From positions 2,728,001-2,792,000 of the forward strand of contig CM065883.1 of NCBI GenBank assembly GCA_033439255.1: 64,000 nt of DNA, given 5' to 3'. This document shows, piece after piece, positions 45,894 to 57,500 of the stretch. The stretch's first letter is position 1; the number at the start of each line of letters is the position of its first letter. The notes under the pieces were generated by a model. That model saw only the letters and a list, made by a program, of their open reading frames with translations. It was not told the DNA's origin and did not search any database. Source of the stretch: Hericium rajendrae (Eukaryota; Basidiomycota; Agaricomycetes; Russulales; Hericiaceae). The translations under genes and the position numbers were made by a program.

Positions 45894-46724
45894 CTATGTA
45901 CTGCACGGATCTCGTGGAGTGGTTGATTCGCTGCAAGACCTTCGGCTTCTGCGAGGTGCGGACGGAGGTGACGCGGAGGAGCCAAGGTCGGGCGACACGC
46001 AGAGCTGCATGACGGCAGGCGCGGCGAAGTCGAGCTCGTCCTGGTAGACGACTTCGTCGACAGATGGCACCTTCGCGCCCTTCTTGCCCGTCTTCTTTAC
46101 CTGACCCTTCTTCGCAGGCGCAGGCTTGTCCTCGATGGGCTCGATGTTGATCTTGACTTTTTTTTCACGGGCTCCTCAGACTCGTCGCGCTCCTCTGTCG
46201 CCTGCTGCTTGCGGTCCTCCAGGGGCTCAGCTACTGACATCGTGACTGTGTTTGTGTCCTCATCCTCCGACTCGACCTTCTCCTCTGCAACTCCCACCTC
46301 GACCTTCTTCCGCTTCTTCACCAGCTCCCACTTCATCCACCTCCATGTCCTCCTCGCCCTCACCATTATCCACCCTCACGGCCTTCGCCTCCTCGCGCAC
46401 GCGCTTATTCTGCTTCCTGAACGACAGCCCCTTCAGCGAGTGTACCTCGAACGCCTGGGGCTGCACCTGCCACGGCACAGGGCCCGACTCGCGCCACCAG
46501 CCCTTCTGCTCGTCCACGAGCCGGCGCACGTGCGCTGCGACGAGCTGCTCAAGCACGTCCTTCTCGAGCACCTGCTGCAGCTCGCGCGTTATGATCGCGT
46601 TCGCCCGCTCGACGAGCTCCGTATCGTCCCACGTCGTCTTCGCAGGCGCCACGCCGGCGGCGGGTACACGGTCACGCTGACCGGCCGTGTGGTACCCGAA
46701 CGTGCGCCCGCTGAGGTTGAGCAC
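45894..46724 (-). pseudogene. Fragment resembling the N-SET region of SET1 histone H3-K4 methyltransferase
   Basis: Reading the minus strand across frames gives TELVERANAIITRELQQVLE, KDVLEQLVAAHVRRLVDEQK and SLKGLSFRKQNKRVREEAKA. An acidic/basic stretch (ELVKKRKKVEVGVAEEKVES) comes next, then VPSVDEVVYQDELDFAAPAV and SPDLGSSASPPSAPR. This order matches, from memory, the region before the SET domain in basidiomycete Set1 of the COMPASS complex. At least two frameshifts (near 46320 and in the A-run near 46160) and a stop near 45894 show it is dead. The SET domain itself is absent. It lies within a repeat-rich interval, so it is probably a captured host gene fragment. The family call is from recall only. 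Confidence 0.45.
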
Positions 46725-46975
46725 TCTCGCCGCGCCGGTGTATCAGCCATGCTTGGCCATCCGTCTCAGCAAGCACTGCAAAATATGCAGTCTGAGATTG
46801 CAGAGTAGCTCAGATAACTCCCAGTAGTACTCACCATGTACAAAACACGTTCTCTAGTCGAAATTTGAGCCTGAAGTGGTCATTCAAAAATAGGTCAAAA
46901 TTTTTCGAGACCGGCCTACCGGCCGGACTAACTACCTAACCTCCGGTCACGGATCAACATCCCGAGACCCCCTTG

Positions 46976-47189
46976 GGCCAGCAGCTAGAGCTCGAGACCG
47001 TCTTCGAGGACTCCCAGACAGTGAAGCTTGACGGAAATCACACGGCTAAGACGAGAGCCTGGCTAGTATCATAGAACCGAGGCAAGAGACAACCAGCAGC
47101 CAGCTACAAACCGAGATGGCGAGTTGAAGAGAGGAGAGAGGAATGGGAGGACAGACCCTGTGCGCCGACACCATTAAATAGACGAGCAG
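46976..47189. other. Intergenic
   Basis: Nothing recognised; repeats bound it on both sides. Confidence 0.3.
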
Positions 47190-48045
47190 GCAGTTTAGGG
47201 CCGGCAGTGATACATCTTCGAGAAATGTAGCGATGCGTTGCTACGTGGTATCGAGGCGGCGAGGGTATCGAGTGCTTCCGGACGTGGTACGGCGGGCAGG
47301 CGATCACTGCAAAGATGTCAGAAGGTCGTTACCGCGATTAAAAGCTATTAGAACCCAAGCCAGAGAATTTGAAAACTCACCAACTATAGATCACATTTCC
47401 AAGACTTAGGCAGCCTTTGATGATCTTCACATAGGTATGTATTGCCCCTGGCATACCCTTGTAAGAGGTTACATTCTGGCGCAACCACGGTGACGCGTGA
47501 CAGTGCTCGCCGGGGAATAACCGACTGAAACGTTTTTGCTGATGAACGTGCTGCCTGACTGCATCGGAACTTTCGTGGAAATCACAGAGAATCGAAAACG
47601 GTTCCTAATCATTCTATCCTTAGCACCGGTCAATGAACTGTGTGCCATCGTGAAGACAGCAGTTGCGTACTTATCTGAAGTAGAGTAACGCTGCTACTTA
47701 GCAAGAGCACTAGCATCAGCAAAAACGTTTCAGTCGGCTATTCCCCGGTGAGGACTGTCACGCGTCACCGTGGTTGCACCAGACTGTAATCTCTTACAAA
47801 GGTATGCAAAGGATAATACATACCTATGTCAAGATCATTCAAGGCTGCCGGAGCCTTGGGAAGCTGACATCTTGATGGTGAGTTTTTGAAATCTCTGGTC
47901 CGATAGCTAATAGCTTTCAATTCAGATAACGGCCTTCTGCTGCCTTTGCAGCAGTCGCCTGCCCGCCGTACTGCACTCGGCATTCCCGGCGTCCTCTAGC
48001 AACGCAGCACTACATTTTTTTCAAGGTGCGTCGTCGCCGGCCCTA
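47190..48045. repeat. Inverted pair of intron-containing gene fragments
   Basis: The left arm, 47190-47545 (read on the minus strand), and the right arm, 47711-48045 (plus strand), are diverged copies of one sequence facing outward from a 165-bp spacer. Both encode a similar peptide (KRFSRLFPGE, CHASPWL, SYKGM, IHTYVKII). Both then show GTGAGTTTT..donor-like sequence about 50 nt before a shared ACGGCC/ACGACC block and CGCCTGCCCGCCGTAC. The shared splice-like layout argues for a former gene rather than a simple foldback repeat. Product not recognised. Confidence 0.5.
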
Positions 48046-48588
48046 AAGTCTGCTTTTTAAATATCTTTCGCATCCGTCTGCATTTCTCACACTTCTCTCC
48101 TCTTGACCATATCTCGAGCGGCACACTGGGTCATTGACGGCTTGTGTCTCGTCTTTTGCACGACGCTGGCGCTATCTCGCATGGACCTTGTGCCGGCCAA
48201 TATCTTGTCTGTCTGTGTTATCTCGCCGCGGTGGCTTTCTGCTCGAAGATACCCTCTGGCGCGCACGCGATATCTGGCGAAGACTCGTCGCTGGGCAGCG
48301 CTGGTTTACGGCAGTCTCGGGGACATCGACTTTCGAGCGGAGCGAGCGACCATCATGATGCGTCAGCGTAGATGGAGACGAGCATGACTACTTAGTTACA
48401 GACACGGGAAATATGATGTAGTATAGCTTGTTGTAATGAAATATTTTACTGTATTTTGATTATATTTCAACATTTCTTCTGACTATGAATAATAACAAGG
48501 AAATGTGAAAATAATTAAATGCCGTAGAGCTAACATTGATTTGCACACCAGCCAAAAGCCATATGGCATTACATATGCAGGCGTAGGT
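48046..48588. other. Intergenic
   Basis: A 94-codon frame at 48103-48387 lacks motifs and overlaps other frames, so it is not called. AT-rich beyond 48400. Confidence 0.35.
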
Positions 48589-49419
48589 GTAGCCATATAG
48601 CTAAATGCATTGGTAGGGGCCATCTGCCACAATGAAAAATGGTCGGCAACCTATCATTGGCAACTTGCCATGCATTTAGTTAAATGTACATATGTACATT
48701 TAGCTAAATGTCCAAAGTGCCATTTAGCTAAACACATTGCCAGTATGATAATGTTATGCTCTAAAGAATTCGTACACTCATTACACTACATTTGTATACT
48801 ATATGACATTTGTAGACTAGACAACATTACACTTAGAAACTACACTACTGAACTACTACGACCTCAGTATCCACCATTTGGCATAACATTTTCCCACGCC
48901 CTCAGATCACAGATGTGGTCTCAGCACACATCACCGTAGTGCATCGTATTCTCACCAGCACATAGTTTTGACTCACTGGCACATGGGGTTGGTGTCCCGA
49001 TGCTATCTACACCCGCGAGCTATACGGGTCGTGCTAGCGGTCTGTTCGTACAGATGGGGGGTGCTTGGGTGCTTGCAGGGGCACCGGAGATGTCGGAAAG
49101 CAGGGCGGGACATGCGAGCGTCACCTTGTATTCTCTGCGCCCCGATGCTATGCACGGTGAGGTCGACTGCATACATCCATCGCTGGGGAATGGGGGCACG
49201 CGACAGACTGTCGAGGCCATGCTACAGGCTGCTGGGGTCATGTTTGGAACGTCGCCGCTGCCTGCTGTTGATTGTGTGTGACATGGGCACTAGATATGCT
49301 TAGACTATGGTACTCACCGCTCAGCGTCCTCCAGTGCTGTCATGGCGCAACACGTTGGAACGCGAGGGTTCCATGCTGGCGCGCGAGCGTGGGGATGACC
49401 GGTGACCTGAAGAGGACAT

Positions 49420-50670
49420 GTAGTCAGCGAGAAAGAGCGGTGCTACGCACCTGGGTTACCGTTGCCATCGCCTCCAACTTCCCTGTTCCTGGTGCTCTGC
49501 TTTGATGTTGGCGTCGACACGGTATTGATGCGCTGGCACACGTGCTCCGAGGGGGTGGCAATGCAGTGGGAGGGACATGGTGCCCTGCAGCGCTTGTCAA
49601 GGTCGCGAGGGTAATTTGGTGTGTTTTTGTGGGCAGGGATGGTGGGCTATAGGGAATAGGTGGGACAGGACGATGAGGCAGACGCGACGGACCATGCGGC
49701 CTCGTGCTCATTTAGAAACGAAGTACGGTCAGTAAGAAACAAGGTTCCTGCTGTTGTATCCTACTCTACTTGTCTGTACGCTGCCCCGATGTTGGCATTG
49801 ACGGAGCGCCAATGCACTGGCACACACATGGTGCGAGGCGGCGACCAGCTGATGGGAGCAACGTGGCAGCCCCACAGGTGTCGTGGAGGTTGCGCGGGCA
49901 ATGGAAGGTGCACCAACACGCTCTAGAGGCCGAATGGGTGTTGTCAATGAAGCGAGGTCGCTGTGGAGAGAGGGAGGTGGGGGGAGCAGGAGGTGGGAAG
50001 GATCTGTAGCCGAGGGAAGAAGATCACGCATCAACGGGGCGCGAGTAGGCAAAAATGATTAGCGACGGTCGAAAATGGAGAGAACATGGAAAGGAACCCC
50101 CGTAGCCGCGTTCAGCCAGCTGCTGGGCCTTGGCGAGACCCAACTGGAAGGCATCCTGCAGCTGCGAGGGAGTGGGACGACGCAAAGACAGGAATACTCA
50201 CCGACTCTGATGTGCTGGCACGCAGCGTCGACACGCCGGAGCTGCTGAGCTGGCGGGCATGGTGGCTCGTGCAGCATGCTCGCGCGATGAGTTGGTGGTT
50301 GGGGGTGCTGAGGTCGGCTGGGGTAGCGTGTTGGTGGGGGCAGGTGGGAGATCGACAGCGACGGCAACGCGTCGTGCAGCGGGGGTATGAGGACGACCTA
50401 CAGTCAGTACGAGAAAATGGTGCGACGCACCTGCTTTACCGCTACAGTTCCCTCCCACTGCCCTCCTGTCGCCCTGTCCCACACTGCTCCGACATCGATG
50501 TTGAAGGGGTCGCTGATGCGCTGGCACGCGGTGCGAGGCAGCGACGAGCGTGACGTGGCGGCCCCGCATGCGTCGTGGAGATCGCACGGGCAATGGGACG
50601 TGCGCTAGCACGTTCTTGAGGCCGGGTGGGTGTTGTCGACAAAGCGAGGACATTGTCGAGAGGCAGGAGA
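49420..50670. repeat. Diverged tandem repeats, about three units
   Basis: Blocks near 49420, 49720 and 50400 share the order GTCAG(C/T)A.GA.AA, a T/C-rich stretch, CTGGCAC.C..GGTGCGAGGC, GTGGCGGCCCC-like, GGGCAATGG and GGCCG.(A/G)TGGGTGTTGTC. The second and third units are the most alike and lie about 690 bp apart. Coding potential is not apparent. Confidence 0.5.
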
Positions 50671-51479
50671 GGTGGGGAGGAGAGGGAGAGGGAGGGGTCT
50701 ATAGCCGAGGAAGGAGGAGGAAGGAAGAAAGAGAGAGAGTCGCGATCGAACCTTGTGGCACCGATCGGCAAATGCCGAATTCGGTGCCACAACGATTTTC
50801 GAACGTCAATTCTGGCGTCACAAAAATTGTTTAAATTATGAGAATAATGGGACAGATTAAGATATGCATATTGAACGTTCTGGGGAGGTTTCATGGAGAT
50901 CCGGGGAGATCATGCGTGAGTATGCGTGGAACAATATTAATTCTGCTCGTGTATTGTTAGTGCACGACGCACGAGCTCGAATGCTCGGCCTCGGGCATGC
51001 CGGGCACGAAATTTGAGGCTCATTTCCTCCATGCAGCGTCATCATTGCGGCTATCGCTTTCAACTATCGTTTTTATAGATGCTTATACATAGTCTGCAAA
51101 TTTACCATATTTTTCAGAGCTTTATATTATGCAGATCTTCGTGATCTTCGCGCTTTTTGATGTGCTTAGACACAATTTCCGAGATATTTGGGCCCTGGAG
51201 ATCCTGAATGGGTACAGAAAAAATTATAGCTTCGTGTAACGATGATACCTAGTACTAATTATTGGCTCGCCCAGTTTAGGCTTGACGTCCGGGGTATTGA
51301 AGGCTCCAGTATCCGAAAACCGAAGGAAATAGGCTATTTTGACTGTATCTTGGCTATGCTAGGTCGAATTGTGCACCAAATTTTTCATAACTTCGCAAGT
51401 GAGCTATAGAATACATTATCTACCCCTAAGACTCGAAAAACTATCCTAAACTACCCCCAAAACGTCGCCCGACAGTCCT

Positions 51480-52800
51480 CCTCGTCGAGCTTCGGGCTGC
51501 TCGGGCTGCAGCTCCGACCCTTCGGCCCCTCGGCATTGTCCGAATTTCCCTTTCGGGAATGTTCGGTTTGCCACGCAGTGTCGTCTTTCTTCTCCCCTCC
51601 CTCCTTGATATGCACGCCTTTGACGTCTGCATCCAACGCCGCGCTCGCGCCCCGCTCTCTATCGACTGTGCGTTTGCGTTCCCGCCCCGCTGTAGTCGCC
51701 CCGCCTGCCGACAATCCCGGGCGTCCATGCCCTCACGCGCCAGCATACCCAAGCCGTAACATGAACCGCACTCGCAAATGCGCTAATTCCCGCGCACGAC
51801 CGCGCCTCTGCCAGCACCATGCTGCATGCACGGTACTCGCCCGCTGCATGCCTCTCCCTAATACGCCGACATAGCCGCATGCTCCCGCGAGCCGCGAACC
51901 CCACGCATGCTCCCACATCGGGAGCCCGCCCCCACACGTGGCCAGCGAGTGGGGGGCAGCCACGGGCGCGCGTGCAGGCCGAGCGCGTAGGTGAGTGCGT
52001 GGTGGCGTGCACGTGGCCGGCGGCTGCGTGTGTGGTGGGCAACTGCGGGCGGTGGCGTGCGCGTGGTGCGGGTGGCGGCGAGCATGCGCGAAGGTAAGCG
52101 CATGGCGGTGGCCAGCGGCGAGCGTGCAGCCATGGGTGAGGGCGAGGAGCAAGCGGGGGATGAGCGTGAGTGTGGCGCAGGCAGGCAGCGGTGAGCACAC
52201 GGCAGCGGAGGGCGATAGCGGACGATGACGCGGCAGAGAGCGACGGCGGGGCTCGTGGCACGGCAGAGGGCGACAGCAGGCCGTGCGCATGGCAGCGGAG
52301 AGTGACGGCGGGCTCGCAGCACGGCGGTGAACGACGGCGGGGCGCGCCTGGTGCGGCGGGGAGCGACAGCGGGGCACGCGTGGCGCGGGGGGACAGCGGG
52401 GTGCACATCGCGGCGGGGAGGGACCACGCACGCGACGCGGCGGGGAGCGAGCACACAGTGCAACGGGGAGCGACGGTGGGCATATGGCATGATGAAGAGC
52501 GCCCGCGCGGCGCACGGGGAGCAATGGTGGGGATGCGGTGCGACAGGGTGCGAGCGCCAGGCACTGGGAGCGACGGCGGGCGCGTGGCACGGCAGAAGGC
52601 GGCGGGCGCGGCGGAAGGCAGCGGGCGCGGCGGAGAGCGGCGGGCGCGGAGAGCGGTGGCGGAGTACAACGGAGCGCGGCGGGGAGCAGCGGCGGGCGCG
52701 TGGCCCGACGGCAGGCGCACGTCGCGGAGTAGGGCAGCAGCAGGCGCGCAGCGCAACACCGAGCGCGCATCACAGCGGGGGGCGCACAGCAGGGAGCGGC
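51480..52800 (-). other. GC-rich block with strong G bias (not a gene)
   Basis: From about 51.9 to 52.8 kb the plus strand is G-rich with imperfect short repeats around GCGGGCGCGGCGGA and GCACGGCAGAGGGCGACAG. Long minus-strand frames (up to 366 codons) overlap in several phases and are Arg/Ala/Pro/Cys-rich with no intron or motif. This is the mirror image of the C-rich block at 44.2-45.4 kb. Confidence 0.5.
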
Positions 52801-52973
52801 TGATCAGACGATTAGATGGTAAGCAAAGTTGACTTAAAGATAAGATTATCTTTCATTGTACATTTAGCTAAATGCACATTTAGCTAAATCCGCGGTAAGT
52901 TGCCATTGGTAGATCACCGACGATTCTTCATTGTGGCAGGTGGCAGGTACCATATATTTAGTTAAATGGCTAC

Positions 52974-54500
52974 CCTTAGTGGTGGTACAGCGTTTGGTCG
53001 CTGCGCTCGGCATGAATTCGACACGCTCAAGTGCCGCGGCGTTGAATTCGGACTTGTATACGGCCTGTATTTCCTTCTTCACCATTTCCTTCCGGTCGCA
53101 TTCCTCTCCAATTCGCTGATACTAGATACTGGGGAAGCACCGACTGCGTCGGCAGAAACATTGCTTGCAGAATGGATTGGGTCTTATCAATAAATCTAGA
53201 GCCCTTATTAACACACGACAGTGGTGACCCGTAGTAATTGCAATGTACAGTAGTACTACATCATGGTATATGCTTCCGATGCCTATGGTAAAATTGACAT
53301 CTCGAGAGATTTGTTCTCTGCAAACAGGTGTGCCATGTGCCTTGGTTGCTTTCACTGACCCACATGATAGTTCATTGGAGGGCTTCAGTGGTGTGCACCT
53401 CAAGAGTCATGGTGCCGCAGTGGTCAGGCCGCTCCCCATCTGCATTGTTGTCAGGTTTTCTCCTGCAGTCATTGGGGCTGGCAGTGATGAACTGCTTCGG
53501 CATTGATCGAGCATGTGTGCAGGGAGCTGGGAGGAGCGATGGGGAACTGAAGAGCATGTGCACATTGTTGGGTCCGTGCGCGCTGATGTGCCCTTTAACG
53601 TGCCTTGCAATGGCATTGCCCACACCACGCTTCCTTGCCCGTCCCGCTCCACTTCACCTCAGCCACACCAAGTCCGCCCACCGTGACGTTGCTCCCCGCA
53701 CAGGACAAGTGCCCCCACGGGTTCAGGACCGACCGGGTCGGACTAAAGCCGGTGTCCCGTGGTCCGATGCACCGAACGGGCCGGAGATCAACCGGCTGGG
53801 CGAGTCAGCAGCACAGGAACAGAAGCGTGCCCAGAGAACCAGCCAGCTCAATCAATGCGCCCTCGAATGCCCACACGCCCCCGGATCATGAGCGGTGCCT
53901 GCGACAGTGCACTACTGACGTCATCCCAGCCATTCCAGCTCGACGCACCCGCTGTTCCCGACACATGCCCCGGGCGACGTTGTAAGGCGGTGCCTTTGAT
54001 TCGCTCATACCACGCGCACACCCTCTGCCCTGCACGGGCTGAGCCACAACAACTCCACTCGCCAAGGGACTCGGAGCAGGCAGGATCAGAAAGGAATTGG
54101 AGATTGGGTCAGTCAGCGGGAGGTTGTCATAGAAAGTCGCGCCGGGCTGCCTGAGGCAGCCTTGCCCATTTGTACCATAGCTACTGACTTGGAGAATCAG
54201 AACAGAGTCTGCCTTTTTCCCCTCAGAGCTCAGATCTCACAAAGCCCATCGTTTGATGTTCTCACAGCCAGCTTCTAAGCACGTCTCAGACGTAGCCTTT
54301 CTCACTTTCTCGTTTTGCTCATCGTATTTGTCGTACTCGTCGCCACGCCGTTATCTACAAGCCGTATCACCTAAGACCCATGAGTCTTGTCGTACCATCA
54401 TCGTCCCTAGCAGAACCGCATCGGAAGTCACCCGCACGCAGCAAGCTCGCCCTCCGCGGTCTTGCTCCCCTACCCGTAGTACGGTCACCCATCAGCTACA
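52974..54500. other. Region between the inverted-repeat element and the LTR-element interior
   Basis: Two plus-strand frames (about 53328-53891 and 53605-53985) are Pro/Ala/Arg-rich and without recognisable domains. The 5' long terminal repeat of the following element would be expected here or just after, but I found no sequence recurring downstream of it. Confidence 0.35.
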
Positions 54501-54518
54501 CGTCCCGGTGCTCCCCTC

Positions 54519-57500
54519 TTGAGATACTTGGTCCCCTTGCACCCCCCGGTACTCTGTTGGTTTTGGTTTTGGCTGCCGCCTCCATTCCCAGGGTCCACAC
54601 ATCATTTTGGAGCCCACTGCGAGGGTTCCATACTCAAAATAGAGCCACGTCATACTAGGAGTAGCGCACGGTCGAATCCAGATCGTACCCTCGAACAAGA
54701 AGTCCGTGTTGTGACTCAGGACCCTCAGCAAGCTTCCCCCGACCTACCGTCACCTTTCCCACCGGTTCCAACTCCCACTAGTCCCCTTACTCCCATCGAC
54801 GAAGAGTTCGAAATTTCTGAGCTTGAGCGTTCCTTCATCGTTCCTACTCCACCTGTATCACCAACCCCGGCGCTGCGACCCCTTGCCAGCCCCTCTGCTA
54901 CCGCAGGTCCTAGGACAACGCCACACCAGGCGACTTTGCCTGCTACCCCCCATCCCCCTTCTGCTACTCAACAACACAGCCCGCTAGCCCCTGCACATTT
55001 CCCCTTCCCCAGGCCACCAAGTATCCAACCAGTCATGCTGCCCCCCTCCATGCCTATGCGTGGCGAGAGTGGTGCTCCCAAGTTCGACACCAACTCCCCC
55101 CGTGAGCTGGGCCGTTACTTCCTCGATCTCGAATTTTGTTTTCAGCATTCCTCCATGGCAGATGACATGGAGAAAAAGAGTCATGCGGTCCGTCTCCTCT
55201 CAGACGTTGACGCACAAGAGCTGTGGCAGTCCGAGGCCAAGTACGCCGCTGGCACTTGGGACGAATTCAAGAAAGCTATCCACGAACTCTACCCAGGCTC
55301 GGCTAAGGAGAATACCTTTTCGCGTCAAGATTTGGAGTCACTCGTGCACCGAACCGCCGAGTCCACCCTCAGTTCTGTCGGCGAACTTGGTGCGTTCTCA
55401 TGCGAGTTCACGGTCATCACGCGCTACCTGAAAGGCAAGAACCGCATCTCCGATATCGAGGAACAACGCTGGTTTTTGGCGGCGCTCCCCGAACGTCTTC
55501 GCCTGTGGGTAGAGGACTGCCTTGCCCTTACCAAGCCTGATCACCATCCCAACGATCCACACCCAATCAACGACGTCTATAGGGCTGCAGAGTGGTGCAT
55601 GTATGGCACTGCCATCACCCCCGACCCGTACCTGCGTGGACCGTCTTCAACTCAAGCCACCGCGTCGTCATCAACCACCGATGCAGGCTCAGGAATGACT
55701 ATCCAGATTAAGAGTGAGCAGTTAGCGTCACTGGCCGATATCCTCTTGAGGAGCGCGCAGCAGCCATCGCGTCAACCGATGGTCTCCGGAGGTAATCAAG
55801 GCGTGCCAATGCGCGAGCAAATGGGGTCAGATCAGTGCAACTTCTGTGGGAACGTGGGGCATTTCATGCACAAATGCATGACAGCCCGGGAATACATGGC
55901 CACCGGCAAGTGCAAGAAGGACATCCAAGGCAAGATGGTCTTACCCTCTGGGGCTTGGCTCCTGCAAGGACCCCCAGGCACGACTATGGCCGAACGGATC
56001 GACGAATACCACCATATGAACCCCAATCAGCAAGCTATGGGTCAGCTTATGATGGGTGTAGCTGGTACCCACCAGGCAAGTTCACCGCAGGTGGGGCTCA
56101 CTCCCTACGGCTATCGTGTCACGCCGGCATACACTCAGACCACCGCATCTCCCTATACCCAGGTCCAGGCAGGGTTGTACCAGCTCACCACAGATGCACG
56201 GATCGAGAGCCTGGAGGGCGAGCTACGGCGGTTATACTAGTTGAAGGACGTCTCAGTTGTGCCCCCACCCAATGCCACGGCCAGCCGTGATAGAGCTAAC
56301 CAGGCGTTGGAACGAGCTCGCAGGATGGAAGAGCCTGCCTGCCAACCAGCCCCTCCACGATTGCCCTGTGCGCCACCGCGCCCGACCATCGAGGATGAAC
56401 CAGAGTCACCGCGGGCGTCCCTGCCCCCTCTGCAAGCTTCACTGGCCCCAGGCCCGGAACGAGACGTCCCCCCCCACCTTCTGTCTCAACCTGCAGTACG
56501 TGATGACCTCCGTGACCCTGATGGTCCCATCCACCCATTTGCCAGAGCCCGCGATGGTGCAAGGCCCATGCAAGTCCCAGTGATCGAAGTAGTCGAAGAG
56601 ACGGGCACAACCCGCCGTGCGCAAGACTCAGTCGGGCAAGACGTGCTGGACCGCGTGTTCGCGTGCGCCATGTCCCTCCCTATTGAGGTCACCCAGGGTG
56701 AGCTCTGGTCCCTGGTGCCTGCACTACGCACGAAATACAAGGAGGCAGTCTCACGGCATCACACACGTCTGGTGGTGGGACAGAACCTGTTGGAAGTCCT
56801 TAACGAGACTGACCTGCTCTCCGAGCTGCCAGGCGAAGATGCAGTCGAGGAGCTGGCCTTGCCAGCGCATCAAGTAGAGCTCACTGCAGGTATCCAGTTC
56901 GCGAGCGAGCCCGCCGAAGGTGACCGTGCACAGCACCCGGCCTCGCCCCCTCATCCACGGGTATCTATCCTTTCGCACCAGTGCGCTGAGCCGCCAGAAG
57001 GTGCTGTCGTCCTCCCGGATCCCTACGAGCAGTACCTCAAGCAACTCCGCCCGGATGAAAAGCCTAAACCCCTGATCGTCTCGTGCGAGTCTGCAGCACT
57101 GCGCTCTATTGCAGCACTCATAGATCATCAAGAACCGGTCGAGTGCATCTTGGACCCAGGTTCTCAGGTCATCTCCATGTCAGAGAGCGTTTGCTACACC
57201 TTAGGCCTGTCGTATGATCCCACGATTATCCTCACTATGCAATCCGCCAACGGCGAACTTGATGACTCACTGGGCCTGTGCCGAAATGTGCCTGCAGTCT
57301 TCGGCAACATTGTTCTCTACCTCCAAATACATGTCCTCCGGTCGCCCGCCTACGATATCCTACTCGGACGCCCCCTTCGATGTGCTTACCGAGTCTGTCG
57401 TGCGCAGCTACTGCAATGAAACACAGACCATCACCATCTTCGACCCAAACACCGGCGAAGCAGCCACGATCCCCACCCACCCACGCACTGACATTCAGTA

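Larger units (their letters stand above)
48589..52973. mobile_element. Putative 4.4-kb inverted-repeat element with GC-rich interior
   Basis: The left end (48589-48720) and the inverted right end (52852-52973) match over about 120 bp: GTAGCCAT at both tips, then TGCCACAATGAA, TTGGCAACTT and the repeated palindrome TTTAGCTAAAT. The interior is GC-rich with diverged tandem repeats (49.4-50.7 kb) and a G-biased block (51.9-52.8 kb). No transposase was found, and no clear target duplication could be fixed at the tips. Non-autonomous element of unknown family. Confidence 0.5.

Noticed and set aside
45775-46047. Plus-strand 90-codon frame with KTKAEWAMRSADEKNIAKRV
   Set aside because: The peptide looks protein-like at its start but overlaps the minus-strand SET1-like fragment and has no start context or further support.
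48103-48387. Plus-strand 94-codon frame
   Set aside because: Overlaps other frames of similar length and shows no motif or splice structure.
51659-52773. Minus-strand frames of 346-366 codons
   Set aside because: Same situation as the C-rich block, with opposite base skew; Arg/Ala/Pro/Cys-rich low complexity and repeats.
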